DNA of 19,722 bases from positions 1 to 19,722 of the forward strand of contig DAHWHT010000003.1 in the NCBI GenBank assembly GCA_027335515.1, in the 5' to 3' direction. The notes under the pieces are model-generated. The model had not been told where the DNA came from. It saw nothing but the letters and a program-made list of their open reading frames with translations, and ran no database searches. This document shows positions 1 to 8,608 of the stretch, in pieces. Position 1 is the stretch's first letter. Every line of letters begins with the position of its first letter. The position numbers were made by a program, and so were the translations under genes. This stretch comes from Clostridia bacterium (GTDB taxonomy: Bacteria > Bacillota_E > RBS10-35 > JAJYVN01).

Positions 1-17
1 AAAGGGCGGTGATACCT

Positions 18-47
18 GATATATACAGCTATGTATGCATGGACCAA
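18..47 (-). promoter_or_regulatory. Possible leftward promoter at window edge
   Basis: On the minus strand, TTGGTC (42-47) and TATATC (18-23) are separated by 18 bases, which resembles a -35/-10 pair reading out of the window to the left. The target gene is not in view. The surrounding A+T-rich sequence makes chance matches likely. Confidence 0.25.
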
Positions 48-121
48 CCGCTGCCCCAAAAAAGCGCTCGCTCGCCCCGACATTTAAAATTTCACGGCTC
101 CGTAGTGCCCTCGCAACCGCC

Positions 122-159
122 GAGACCCCCAGCGCCCAACCCAAGGCGCAGGGGGTCTC
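122..159. other. Strong 38-nt inverted repeat (hairpin)
   Basis: The outer arms GAGACCCCC (122-130) and GGGGGTCTC (151-159) pair perfectly over 9 bp. An A/A mismatch follows, then GCGCC (132-136) pairs with GGCGC (145-149), leaving an 8-base loop. Neither strand has a U-tract directly after it, so it is not a classical intrinsic terminator. It could be an RNA-processing or 3'-end stabilising structure for the glmS transcript, or part of an unrecognised RNA. Confidence 0.55.
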
Positions 160-269
160 TTCCAATTCGGATTCTTCCGCAACGAACCACTGGGCTCCAC
201 AGTTGAGATTATTTTTCCGAACCACCGATATGGGCGGTTCGATCCCTTATTCGTCGTCGTCCCACCAGC

Positions 270-292
270 AAGTCCGTCCAGTTGGACTTTTT
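270..292 (+). terminator. Possible rightward intrinsic terminator
   Basis: AAGTCC (270-275) and GGACTT (284-289) can form a 6-bp stem with an 8-base loop. The T-run continues through 292 and on into a T-rich stretch. Read rightward, this is a weak intrinsic terminator facing glmS, and it could stop plus-strand transcripts entering from the left. The stem is short. Confidence 0.35.
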
Positions 293-353
293 ATTCCTTA
301 CTCTTATCTTGTATCCCCTCGCTCCCCCACGGAGCATCCACCGCTCCGACGAT

Positions 354-2222
<1,869 letters not shown>

Positions 2223-2380
2223 CCGCACCACCCCCCCAAGCCGCACGCCAAACCAGGGCCACGGGCGACCCGCGGTCTGCGGCGGTTCTGGGCGTCCGCG
2301 GACGGGCAGACGGAGATGGGAAGCCGACGGTGGGCACAACAATGCGCTACCGACCCGCGCGCCAAGGCGCGGATCCGTCA

Positions 2381-2519
2381 CCGCCGTTCCCTTGTCCCCG
2401 CAGTCACCCGCGGGCTTTGCGAAACGGCTGTCGGCCGTGACCGGCCGGAGGGTATCCGCCGAATGCCTCGATAACCCCTCTCCTCGTCAACTCCGCCAGG
2501 CGGCGGAGTCCAGGCGCTC
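2381..2519 (-). ncRNA. glmS ribozyme (GlcN6P-activated self-cleaving riboswitch)
   Basis: The minus-strand leader of glmS matches the glmS ribozyme core as I remember it from Thermoanaerobacter. It starts AGCGCCTGGACT, with the expected cleavage site between A (2518) and G (2517). P1 is an 8-bp stem (2502-2509 with 2490-2497), followed by TTGACGAGG, then GGGTTATCGAG, then CGGCGG and a closing CCCT. A P4-like stem pairs 2421-2428 with 2383-2391 and encloses a small hairpin (2397-2401 with 2410-2414). Known biology: glucosamine-6-phosphate acts as cofactor for cleavage, and the 5'-OH product is degraded, which turns glmS off. About 158 nt of leader separate it from the start codon. That part (2223-2380) has an extra G+C hairpin near 2355-2373 but nothing else that I recognise. 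Confidence 0.93.
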
Positions 2520-2585
2520 CTATGCGGTTGTGCCGACCCGACGCCCTCCAACCCGGCCCCCCCTGCCGCGTGCCCTCGCCACAGA

Positions 2586-3935
2586 TTACACGCCGTCGAT
2601 CTCCGCCGCCACTACCTGTGAGATCCGCGCCGCCGCCTGACGCACCGCGACCTCATCGCCACCCTGGACCATGACCCGCACCAACGGCTCCGTACCGGAA
2701 GGCCGCACCAAGACCCGACCGAGTTCGCCGAGCGCACCCTCGGCGGCACGCACCGCGGCCGCGATGGCCGGGTGGTCGTCGAGGCTGACGCGCCCGCGCA
2801 CCGGGACGTTTTGCAGCACCTGCGGCAGGTGCGGCATGACGGCCGCCAGGGACGAAAGGGACTCGCCGCTGCGGCACAGCAGCGCGGACACGAGGGCCGC
2901 CGTCAGGAGCCCGTCCCCGGTGGTATGGTGCTCCAAAAGGTCGATGTGGCCGGACTGCTCGCCCCCCAGGGCATAGCCACCGGCCTGCATGGCCTCCAGC
3001 ACATAGCGATCACCCACCGCGGTGCGCAGCAACCGCCCCCCGGCGCGCTGCAGGCAGACTTCCAGCCCCAGGTTGCTCATCACGGTGCCCACCACGGTCG
3101 ACCCGGGCAGCTGCCCGCGGCGCAACCGGTCCAGGCCCAGCATCGCCATGATCTGGTCGCCGTCCACCGTCTGGCCGCGCTCGTCCACTGCGATCACCCG
3201 GTCGGCGTCGCCGTCGAAGGCAAAGCCGGCATGGGCATCCAGTTCCACCACGGCGCGGGCCAGACGCGCCGGATAGAGCGAGCCGCAGCCCGCATTGATG
3301 TTCATGCCGTCCGGGGACGCCGCCACCGCCTCCACCGCCGCACCGGCCTGCCGCAGGGCCGCGGGTGCCAGCGCGGTCGCGGCCCCGTTGCCGCAGTCAC
3401 ACACCAGCCGCAGCCCGTCCAGCCTGCCCGAAATGGCCGCAATAAAGTCGACGTAGCGGGCAAGTTCCCCGCCGCGGTCCTCGGCATACCCCAGGGCCGC
3501 GGCCTCCGGTCGCGGCGTCTGGCGGCCGCCGGTCACGATGGCGGCGATCTCATCCTCCAGGGCGTCCGGCAGCTTATAGCCGTCGTGACTGAAGAACTTG
3601 ATGCCGTTGTCCGGTGCCGGGTTGTGCGACGCCGACAGCACCGCACCGGCATCCACGTCCAATACGCGGACCAGATACGCCACGGCAGGCGTCGTGGCGA
3701 TCCCCAGGCGAAGCACGTCCGCGCCGACCGACATCGCCCCGGCGGCCAGGGCGGCCTCCAGCATGTCCCCGGACCGGCGCGAATCGCGCCCGATCAGCAT
3801 CCGCGGACGCCGGCCCGCGCGCCGGGCCAGCACCGTCGCCCCCGCCCGGCCCAGCGCAACCGCCAGTTCCACGCTCAGGTCGCGGTTGGCCACACCGCGC
3901 ACGCCATCGGTTCCAAACAACCTCGCACCCGCCAT
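2586..3935 (-). CDS. glmM: Phosphoglucosamine mutase (GlmM)
   Basis: GlmM converts glucosamine-6-phosphate to glucosamine-1-phosphate in the cytosolic UDP-GlcNAc pathway. The start chosen is the ATG giving MAGARLFGTDGVRG (449 residues, normal for the family), preceded by GGGGGTG. An ATG five codons upstream (3950) is possible but less like homologues. Visible hallmarks are the phosphoserine loop SASHNP (catalytic Ser at residue 103), the Mg-binding loop DGDADR, the sugar-specificity loop GGEQSGHI, and the C-terminal phosphate loop RPSGTEPLVR. It follows cdaR after 18 bp, the canonical cdaA-cdaR-glmM module, in which the three proteins are known to interact in Bacillus and Listeria. A gap of about 67 bp separates its stop from the glmS ribozyme. 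Confidence 0.96.
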   Translation of the reverse strand: MAGARLFGTDGVRGVANRDLSVELAVALGRAGATVLARRAGRRPRMLIGRDSRRSGDMLEAALAAGAMSVGADVLRLGIATTPAVAYLVRVLDVDAGAVLSASHNPAPDNGIKFFSHDGYKLPDALEDEIAAIVTGGRQTPRPEAAALGYAEDRGGELARYVDFIAAISGRLDGLRLVCDCGNGAATALAPAALRQAGAAVEAVAASPDGMNINAGCGSLYPARLARAVVELDAHAGFAFDGDADRVIAVDERGQTVDGDQIMAMLGLDRLRRGQLPGSTVVGTVMSNLGLEVCLQRAGGRLLRTAVGDRYVLEAMQAGGYALGGEQSGHIDLLEHHTTGDGLLTAALVSALLCRSGESLSSLAAVMPHLPQVLQNVPVRGRVSLDDHPAIAAAVRAAEGALGELGRVLVRPSGTEPLVRVMVQGGDEVAVRQAAARISQVVAAEIDGV

Positions 3936-3953
3936 TGTGCACCCCCGCATCCG

Positions 3954-4883
3954 TCAGCCTCGAGCGATGGTCACCGTCACCTGGACCTCTCCGGGCTGCA
4001 CCGACTCCACACCGCTGGGGGCCACGAGCAGCTCCGTAGCCTGCAGCGTATGCGTCGCCCCTTTCAGCGGCAGCGGTTGGGACCGGACGCTCTTGAGGCC
4101 TGCGATCACGGACCCCGTCCCGAGGATGTCCACGCTGCTGGGACTCGCCCGCACCGAGACCACGTGGTACCCGGCGGCCGGACTGCCGCTGACGACGGGG
4201 TGCACCGGCACCCGGCGCTGGGGAACGGACGGGGCCACGGGAACCGTGACCTGGACGTGCCGCGGAACCACCGCCACCCCCTTGACGGGCTTGCCCTGCT
4301 TGTCCAGGGGCTCGGGCACCGCCTGGGTGCGCACGGGCGCGCGCGCGCCCTGCACGTCGACGGTCACGACCGTCTGGACCACCTGGTCGAGGGCGGAGAC
4401 CGCACCCCGCAGCACCACCAGCTTCTGCGAGAGGGTCGGGGACCCAAGCCCGAAGCCGGTCCCCACGACGCCCCGCACGTGCACCTGCACCGCGGTATCG
4501 CGTTCACTCAGAGCCTCCGTCGCCACGGTCACGTCCTGGGGCTGCGCCTTGACCAACGTCAACCCGGGCGGCACGGCGACGTTCACGTAATACTTTGAGG
4601 TGCCCGCGCGGGCCGCATCGAGGTTGACCGAGGCTCCGAGGCTCGAAGGCAGCAGGCCGTTGACCAGGGCGCTGGAACCGCTCACCGTGATGTTGACGGT
4701 GCGCGGCTGCCACCCCTGGATGACCAGATCGGCGGGGCGATTGACAAACCCCAACTGCACGCCCACGACGGTGCGCTGCACGTTCGCGCCGACCCCCTGG
4801 CCCACGACCTGCACATAGATCAGCACCGCCAGCACCACGGCCAGCAGCTTGACGAAAAGTTCATTACCGAGCAGCTTATCCAC
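3954..4883 (-). CDS. cdaR: CdaR/YbbR regulator of c-di-AMP synthase
   Basis: This 309-residue protein has one N-terminal transmembrane segment (about residues 8-28, ELFVKLLAVVLAVLIYVQVVG) and then a long extracytoplasmic region of repeated beta-rich YbbR domains, recognisable from repeated 'G...V.V.G.......' patterns. I estimate three domains; Bacillus CdaR has four. In that family CdaR binds CdaA and modulates its cyclase activity. The GTG start overlaps the end of cdaA by 8 bp (GTGGATAA), so translation is coupled, and a strong G-rich Shine-Dalgarno lies 5 bases upstream. Function is inferred from position and architecture, since YbbR sequences diverge quickly. Confidence 0.9.
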   Translation of the reverse strand: MDKLLGNELFVKLLAVVLAVLIYVQVVGQGVGANVQRTVVGVQLGFVNRPADLVIQGWQPRTVNITVSGSSALVNGLLPSSLGASVNLDAARAGTSKYYVNVAVPPGLTLVKAQPQDVTVATEALSERDTAVQVHVRGVVGTGFGLGSPTLSQKLVVLRGAVSALDQVVQTVVTVDVQGARAPVRTQAVPEPLDKQGKPVKGVAVVPRHVQVTVPVAPSVPQRRVPVHPVVSGSPAAGYHVVSVRASPSSVDILGTGSVIAGLKSVRSQPLPLKGATHTLQATELLVAPSGVESVQPGEVQVTVTIARG

Positions 4884-5748
4884 CCTGGCCCCCTCCCCGC
4901 AGCGGCTGGCGGCCGATCATCTGGGGCGGCTGCAGCGCCTTGTCCAGCATCTCGGACAGTGTGTCCATGTCAATGCCGCGGATCAGCCTTCCCGCACTGG
5001 CCAGGGAGATGGCACCGGTCTCTTCCGAAACCACCAACGCCTGGGCGTCGCAGTGCTCGGTGATGCCCAGCGCGGCCCGGTGGCGGCCGCCCACGTCCGC
5101 CGCCAGGGGTTGCGCCTCGGCCAGCGGCAGAAAGCAGGCCGCCGCGACCACCCGGTTGCCACGCACAATCACCGCGCCGTCGTGCAGCGGCGTCTTCGGA
5201 ATGAAGATGTTGATGAGAAACTCGGACGATAACAGCCCATCCAACTTAATCCCGGTCTCCGCAATGTCCCCAAGGCCGGTCTCACGCTCCAGGACGACCA
5301 GCGCGCCGATACGGTTGCGCGAAAGCACACCGGCCGCGCGGCACAGCTCGGACACGATCGCCTGCGTCCCCTGGGGGCCTTCCTCGGGCAGGGTCCGCGT
5401 GAAAAACCGTCCGCGGCCCACCTGCTCCAGGGCCCGCCGCAGTTCCGGCTGGAAGACGACCGGCAGGGACACGAGGAGGCCGACCTCCACCCGCTGCAGC
5501 AGCCAGGATGTGGCGCGCAGATGGAGGCGCGTCGCCACGAAGGTGGCCCCAAACAGCAGAATCAGGCCGTTGAGCAACGCCACCGCCCGGGTGCCGCGGA
5601 TGAACGTCAGCAACCGATAGATCGCATAGGCGACGATGGCAATATCCGCAATGGTCGTTGCCGCCTGCAACAGGTTCACCGGCGCCAGCTGGCGCGCGAA
5701 AGCCAGAAGCGGCACCGCGACCCCCCCGGTCGGCGCCGCAGGCGGCAC
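4876..5748 (-). CDS. cdaA: Diadenylate cyclase CdaA (DacA)
   Basis: CdaA makes cyclic di-AMP from two ATP. The N-terminal part has hydrophobic segments expected for the three-helix membrane anchor (about residues 25-100). The DAC domain follows with both diagnostic motifs: DGA (residues 190-192, in LHDGAVIV) and RHR (222-224, in GGRHRAALGI). At 290 residues from the GTG at 5748 it is slightly longer than Bacillus CdaA. A second GTG at codon 12 (5715) has a run of G just upstream and may be the true start. It is followed by overlapping cdaR and then glmM, so c-di-AMP production is genetically tied to wall-precursor synthesis. In relatives c-di-AMP controls potassium and osmolyte transport and wall homeostasis. 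Confidence 0.96.
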   Translation of the reverse strand: MPPAAPTGGVAVPLLAFARQLAPVNLLQAATTIADIAIVAYAIYRLLTFIRGTRAVALLNGLILLFGATFVATRLHLRATSWLLQRVEVGLLVSLPVVFQPELRRALEQVGRGRFFTRTLPEEGPQGTQAIVSELCRAAGVLSRNRIGALVVLERETGLGDIAETGIKLDGLLSSEFLINIFIPKTPLHDGAVIVRGNRVVAAACFLPLAEAQPLAADVGGRHRAALGITEHCDAQALVVSEETGAISLASAGRLIRGIDMDTLSEMLDKALQPPQMIGRQPLRGGGQGG

Positions 5749-5787
5749 CGCCCGGTCCAGCCGGACGGGTGCCGTCGCTCGCCCCGC

Positions 5788-6477
5788 CTACTCCCCCTCC
5801 ACCCCCGGTGCGCCCGGCCGCACGTAGTAGGCGAGGGACTCCAACTCCATCGCTAGATCCACGTTGTGCACGCGCACCTCGGCCGGCAGATCGAGCCGCA
5901 CCGGCGCAAAGTTCAAAAGCACGTCGCAACCGGCGGCCACCACGCGCGCCGCGACCCCCTGCGCCCCCACGGCCGGGACCGCGATGATGGCCATGCGAAT
6001 GCCCAGGGCCCGCACCGTCGCATCGATCTCGTCCATGCCGCGGATGACGGCGCCGCCGAGGCGCTGGCCCACCTTGGCGGGATCCGCATCGAAAATGGCG
6101 CCGATGCGGGGCTGCTGCCGGCGGCTTTCATTGTATCGCGCCAGGGCCGTTCCCAGATGGCCGGCGCCCACCAAGGCCACGGGAACCTCACGGTCGAGGC
6201 CCAGGCAGCTGCGGATGGATGCGCCCAGGCGGTCCACCTGGTATCCCACGCCACGGGTGCCAAAGCCGCCCAGCATGGCGAGGTCCTTGCGGATCTGCTC
6301 GGAGGTGAGGCCGGTGTAGGTCGCGAGTTCCGCCGACGATACGATCTCCTGACCCGCGATGGCCAACTCGCCCAGGGCCCGCAAATAGACCGGCAGCCGC
6401 TTGACCGCCACGTCCGGCAACGTCCGTGCCGCTCCGTCCGCGGGGTGGTGGCGCCCGCCGTGCACCCTAGCGCGCAC
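5788..6477 (-). CDS. rex: Redox-sensing transcriptional repressor Rex
   Basis: Rex represses fermentation and respiratory genes and is released when NADH/NAD+ rises. The 229-residue protein starts at a GTG with AAGGGGGAG five bases upstream. Residues 22-80 form the winged-helix domain, with the family signature VKRLPVYLR, then SSAELATYTGLTSEQIRKDLAMLGGFG and RGVGY. Residues 98-200 form a Rossmann NAD(H) domain with GAGHLG (104-109). The C-terminal helix that swaps between subunits, ending near SLAYYVRPG, is present. The N-terminal 20 residues are an Arg/His-rich extension longer than usual. It lies 24 bp after the polyprenyl synthase and 39 bp before cdaA. I saw no clear Rex operator (TTGTGAA...TTCACAA type) nearby. 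Confidence 0.94.
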   Translation of the reverse strand: MRARVHGGRHHPADGAARTLPDVAVKRLPVYLRALGELAIAGQEIVSSAELATYTGLTSEQIRKDLAMLGGFGTRGVGYQVDRLGASIRSCLGLDREVPVALVGAGHLGTALARYNESRRQQPRIGAIFDADPAKVGQRLGGAVIRGMDEIDATVRALGIRMAIIAVPAVGAQGVAARVVAAGCDVLLNFAPVRLDLPAEVRVHNVDLAMELESLAYYVRPGAPGVEGE

Positions 6478-6501
6478 CCCGGCTCCCCCTTCCTGAACGC
6501 T

Positions 6502-7500
6502 TCAGGACACCCTGCGCGTCAGTTCGTCCGCCAAGCGATGCAGCGCGTCGCGCTGGGCCCCCTGGGGCAGGACCTCCAACGCACCCTGGGCCTGTCTTGC
6601 CAGCGTCAGGGCCTGCTGCGCCGCATGCACCAGGGCGCCGGAGCGCTCCAGCAGCTGGCGGACGGCCACCACGCCGGCATCCGACACCGGACGCTCCGAG
6701 AGCAGGCGGCGCAACTCCGCTCCGTGGGTGCCGTGCAGCGCCCACACCACCGGCAGCGTATACACTCCGGCCCGCAGGTCGGAGCCGATCGGCTTGCCGA
6801 GCACCCCCTCGTTGGCCGTGAGGTCCAAGAGGTCGTCCACCACCTGGTAGCAGTCCCCCACGCCCAGCCCGTATGCGCCGAGCGCCTCGCCGACGGCGGC
6901 CGGCGCCCCGCCCACCGCGGCCCCCATGCGGCAGCAGGCCCCGATGAAGTAGCCGGTCTTGCCTTCGACGCGCCCCATGTAACCCTCCAGGCTGACGTCC
7001 AGGTCCCACGCGGTCGAGATCTCCTCGATCTCACCGGCACAGGTGTGGGAAACCACATCGGACATCAGCCGCACCACGACCGGGTCGCCCTCGGCGGCCA
7101 GGATGGCAAATGCCTTGGCAAAGAGATGATCGCCAATCAGCACGGACATCGGAACGCCCCACTTGGCGTGAACCGTGGGCAGGCCGCGCCGGCGGTCGGA
7201 GGCGTCGACCAGATCGTCATGCACCAGCGTGGCCATATGGACAATCTCGCATGCGGCCGCCACCGGCACCAGCCGCTCAAGCGAGGCACCGGAAAGCGCC
7301 CCGGAAAGCAGCACCAGGGCGGGGCGCAACCGCTTGCCACCGGCCAGCAGGTGCGTGCCCAGCGTCGAGAGCATGCCTTCGGCCTCTCCCAGTTCGCCGT
7401 GCAAGCGCTCCTCCACCCGTGCAAGCCCTGGGGCCACGGTCGCGAACACATCGGCCGACCGCCGCCCGTCCGCCACCGTGGCGGCCGCATCGCGTGGCAC
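6502..7500 (-). CDS. Long-chain polyprenyl diphosphate synthase (HepT/IspB-like)
   Basis: This is a trans-prenyltransferase that extends farnesyl/geranylgeranyl diphosphate with IPP, most likely for the menaquinone side chain. It has GGKRLRP (54-60), the first Asp-rich motif DDLVD (95-99) and the second DDLLD (222-226). The residues 5 and 4 before the first motif are small (Ala90, Thr91), and bulky residues there normally stop chains at C15-C20, so a long product (C30-C40) is likely but unproven. It is 332 residues from a GTG start with AGGAAGG upstream. No HepS-like small subunit or menaquinone methyltransferase is adjacent, so it may act as a homodimer. Rex follows after 24 bp. Confidence 0.88.
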   Translation of the reverse strand: MPRDAAATVADGRRSADVFATVAPGLARVEERLHGELGEAEGMLSTLGTHLLAGGKRLRPALVLLSGALSGASLERLVPVAAACEIVHMATLVHDDLVDASDRRRGLPTVHAKWGVPMSVLIGDHLFAKAFAILAAEGDPVVVRLMSDVVSHTCAGEIEEISTAWDLDVSLEGYMGRVEGKTGYFIGACCRMGAAVGGAPAAVGEALGAYGLGVGDCYQVVDDLLDLTANEGVLGKPIGSDLRAGVYTLPVVWALHGTHGAELRRLLSERPVSDAGVVAVRQLLERSGALVHAAQQALTLARQAQGALEVLPQGAQRDALHRLADELTRRVS

Positions 7501-7619
7501 GTCTCCGCCTTCCTCTCACCGGACCTCCGCACCGTCGGACCCGCGGGCGTTGTCCGCCGCCTATCCTGTCGCACATGGGCCCACATTGCAACGCGGCGCA
7601 CGGCGGCACCCTGCCCGGG

Positions 7620-8582
7620 CTAGTTCGTCTGCCGGCTCCCCCCCTCCTGTATTCGGCCAAAACCGCCCGCCGGCACCAGGCGACTCAGGACCCGGAGGCG
7701 GTGCTGCACACCGGATTTGCTCAGCGGCGGGTTGAGCATCGCGCCCAATTCCCGCAGGCTCGCTTCCGGATGGCGCAACCGGACGTCGGCGACCGCGCGC
7801 AGGCCTGGGGAAAGGCCGTCCAGCCTGCCGCGGGCGGCCAGCCACTCCAGGGCGGCGGCCTGCGCCACCCCGGCGGCTGCCGCCTTGTCCAGATTGGCCG
7901 CCTCGGCGTTGACCACACGGTTGACCTCGCCGCGCATCTGGCGACGGATGCGCTGTTCCTCATACGCCAGATAGCTGTTGCCGGCCCCCATCGCGGCCAG
8001 CGCCTCGGCGATCGCCGCGCCGTCCTTCAGATAGACGACCGCGCGCCCCCGCCGACGGCTGCGGTGCCCCGGCAGCCCGCAACCCGCCAGCGCGGCCACC
8101 AGACCGTCCAGCACCGGTGGCCACGCCTCCCCCACTTCGAACTCCAGGTGGTGGTCGCGCCGCGGGTCGTCCACCGAGCCGCTGCCAAGGAAAAAGCCGC
8201 GCAGCAACGCCGCCGCCACCGCCGGGCGCCGCAGCGGAGACGGTATCCCGGGGCGCGGCCGACCGCGGCGATCCACCAGCCCGACGCGCTGCAGCAACGG
8301 ACCCGCCGTCGCCACCCGGCAGACGAATCGGTTTCCCGGACCGGCCGACCGCCGCACCGCGAGGGTGGGCCGCTCCCCCACGGCCCGCAGCAGGCGGTAG
8401 GCGCGACGGACCACGACCGCCCGGCCGGCGCGGATCTCGCAGCCCAGACCCGCCGGGCCGACCAGCAGGGATCCGGCGGCGCGGAAGAGGCCGTGCAACT
8501 CGGCATCCAGGGTGCGGCCGCGCACCGGGACGGCGCACAGCTCGTCCTTGACCCCCTGGGCGAAGCTCGCGTCCCGCCGCAC
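7620..8582 (-). CDS. whiA: DNA-binding protein WhiA
   Basis: WhiA is a sporulation and cell-division regulator in Gram-positive bacteria, built from a degenerate LAGLIDADG homing-endonuclease fold plus a helix-turn-helix. Visible landmarks include an N-terminal domain opening with FAQGVKDEL (residues 7-15), the LAGLIDADG-like segment FFLGSGSVDDP (130-140), VYLKDG (183-188), the linker RGEVNRVVNAEAANLDK (217-233), and the C-terminal HTH with RHPEASLRELG and LSKSGVQHRLR (287-297). It is 320 residues, a normal length. The GTG start has GGGGAGG upstream. It lies 26 bp after yvcK in the conserved rapZ-yvcK-whiA order. A gap of about 119 bp follows before the polyprenyl synthase; it may hold a weak promoter (TTGCAA at 7586-7591, minus strand), but I cannot define a -10. 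Confidence 0.95.
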   Translation of the reverse strand: MRRDASFAQGVKDELCAVPVRGRTLDAELHGLFRAAGSLLVGPAGLGCEIRAGRAVVVRRAYRLLRAVGERPTLAVRRSAGPGNRFVCRVATAGPLLQRVGLVDRRGRPRPGIPSPLRRPAVAAALLRGFFLGSGSVDDPRRDHHLEFEVGEAWPPVLDGLVAALAGCGLPGHRSRRRGRAVVYLKDGAAIAEALAAMGAGNSYLAYEEQRIRRQMRGEVNRVVNAEAANLDKAAAAGVAQAAALEWLAARGRLDGLSPGLRAVADVRLRHPEASLRELGAMLNPPLSKSGVQHRLRVLSRLVPAGGFGRIQEGGSRQTN

Positions 8583-8608
8583 GCGCGTCCCTCCCCGCCG
8601 CCCGCGCC

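Larger units (their letters stand above)
1..353. other. A+T-richer intergenic region with several hairpins
   Basis: I see no convincing gene in this stretch. Its base composition is visibly lower in G+C than everything to its right, with runs such as the A-tract at 58-63 and T-rich patches around 208-216 and 288-300. Short reading frames cross it but lack family resemblance or good ribosome binding sites. It contains inverted repeats at 122-159, 218-241 (6-bp arms CGAACC/GGTTCG), 270-289 and 330-348 (arms CGGAGC/GCTCCG, just past the glmS stop codon). It is probably the 3' flank of the glmS operon plus the control region of a gene lying left of the window. The hairpin after glmS has no U-tract, so the operon's true terminator is not obvious. 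Confidence 0.6.

Noticed and set aside
230..250. GGTTCGATCCC resembling a tRNA T-arm
   Set aside because: The would-be 5-bp stem does not pair and no acceptor or anticodon arms are found around it.
2223..2381. The upstream extension of the glmS reading frame by 53 codons
   Set aside because: GlmS must begin Met-Cys for its N-terminal nucleophile, and the extension is non-conserved leader downstream of the ribozyme.
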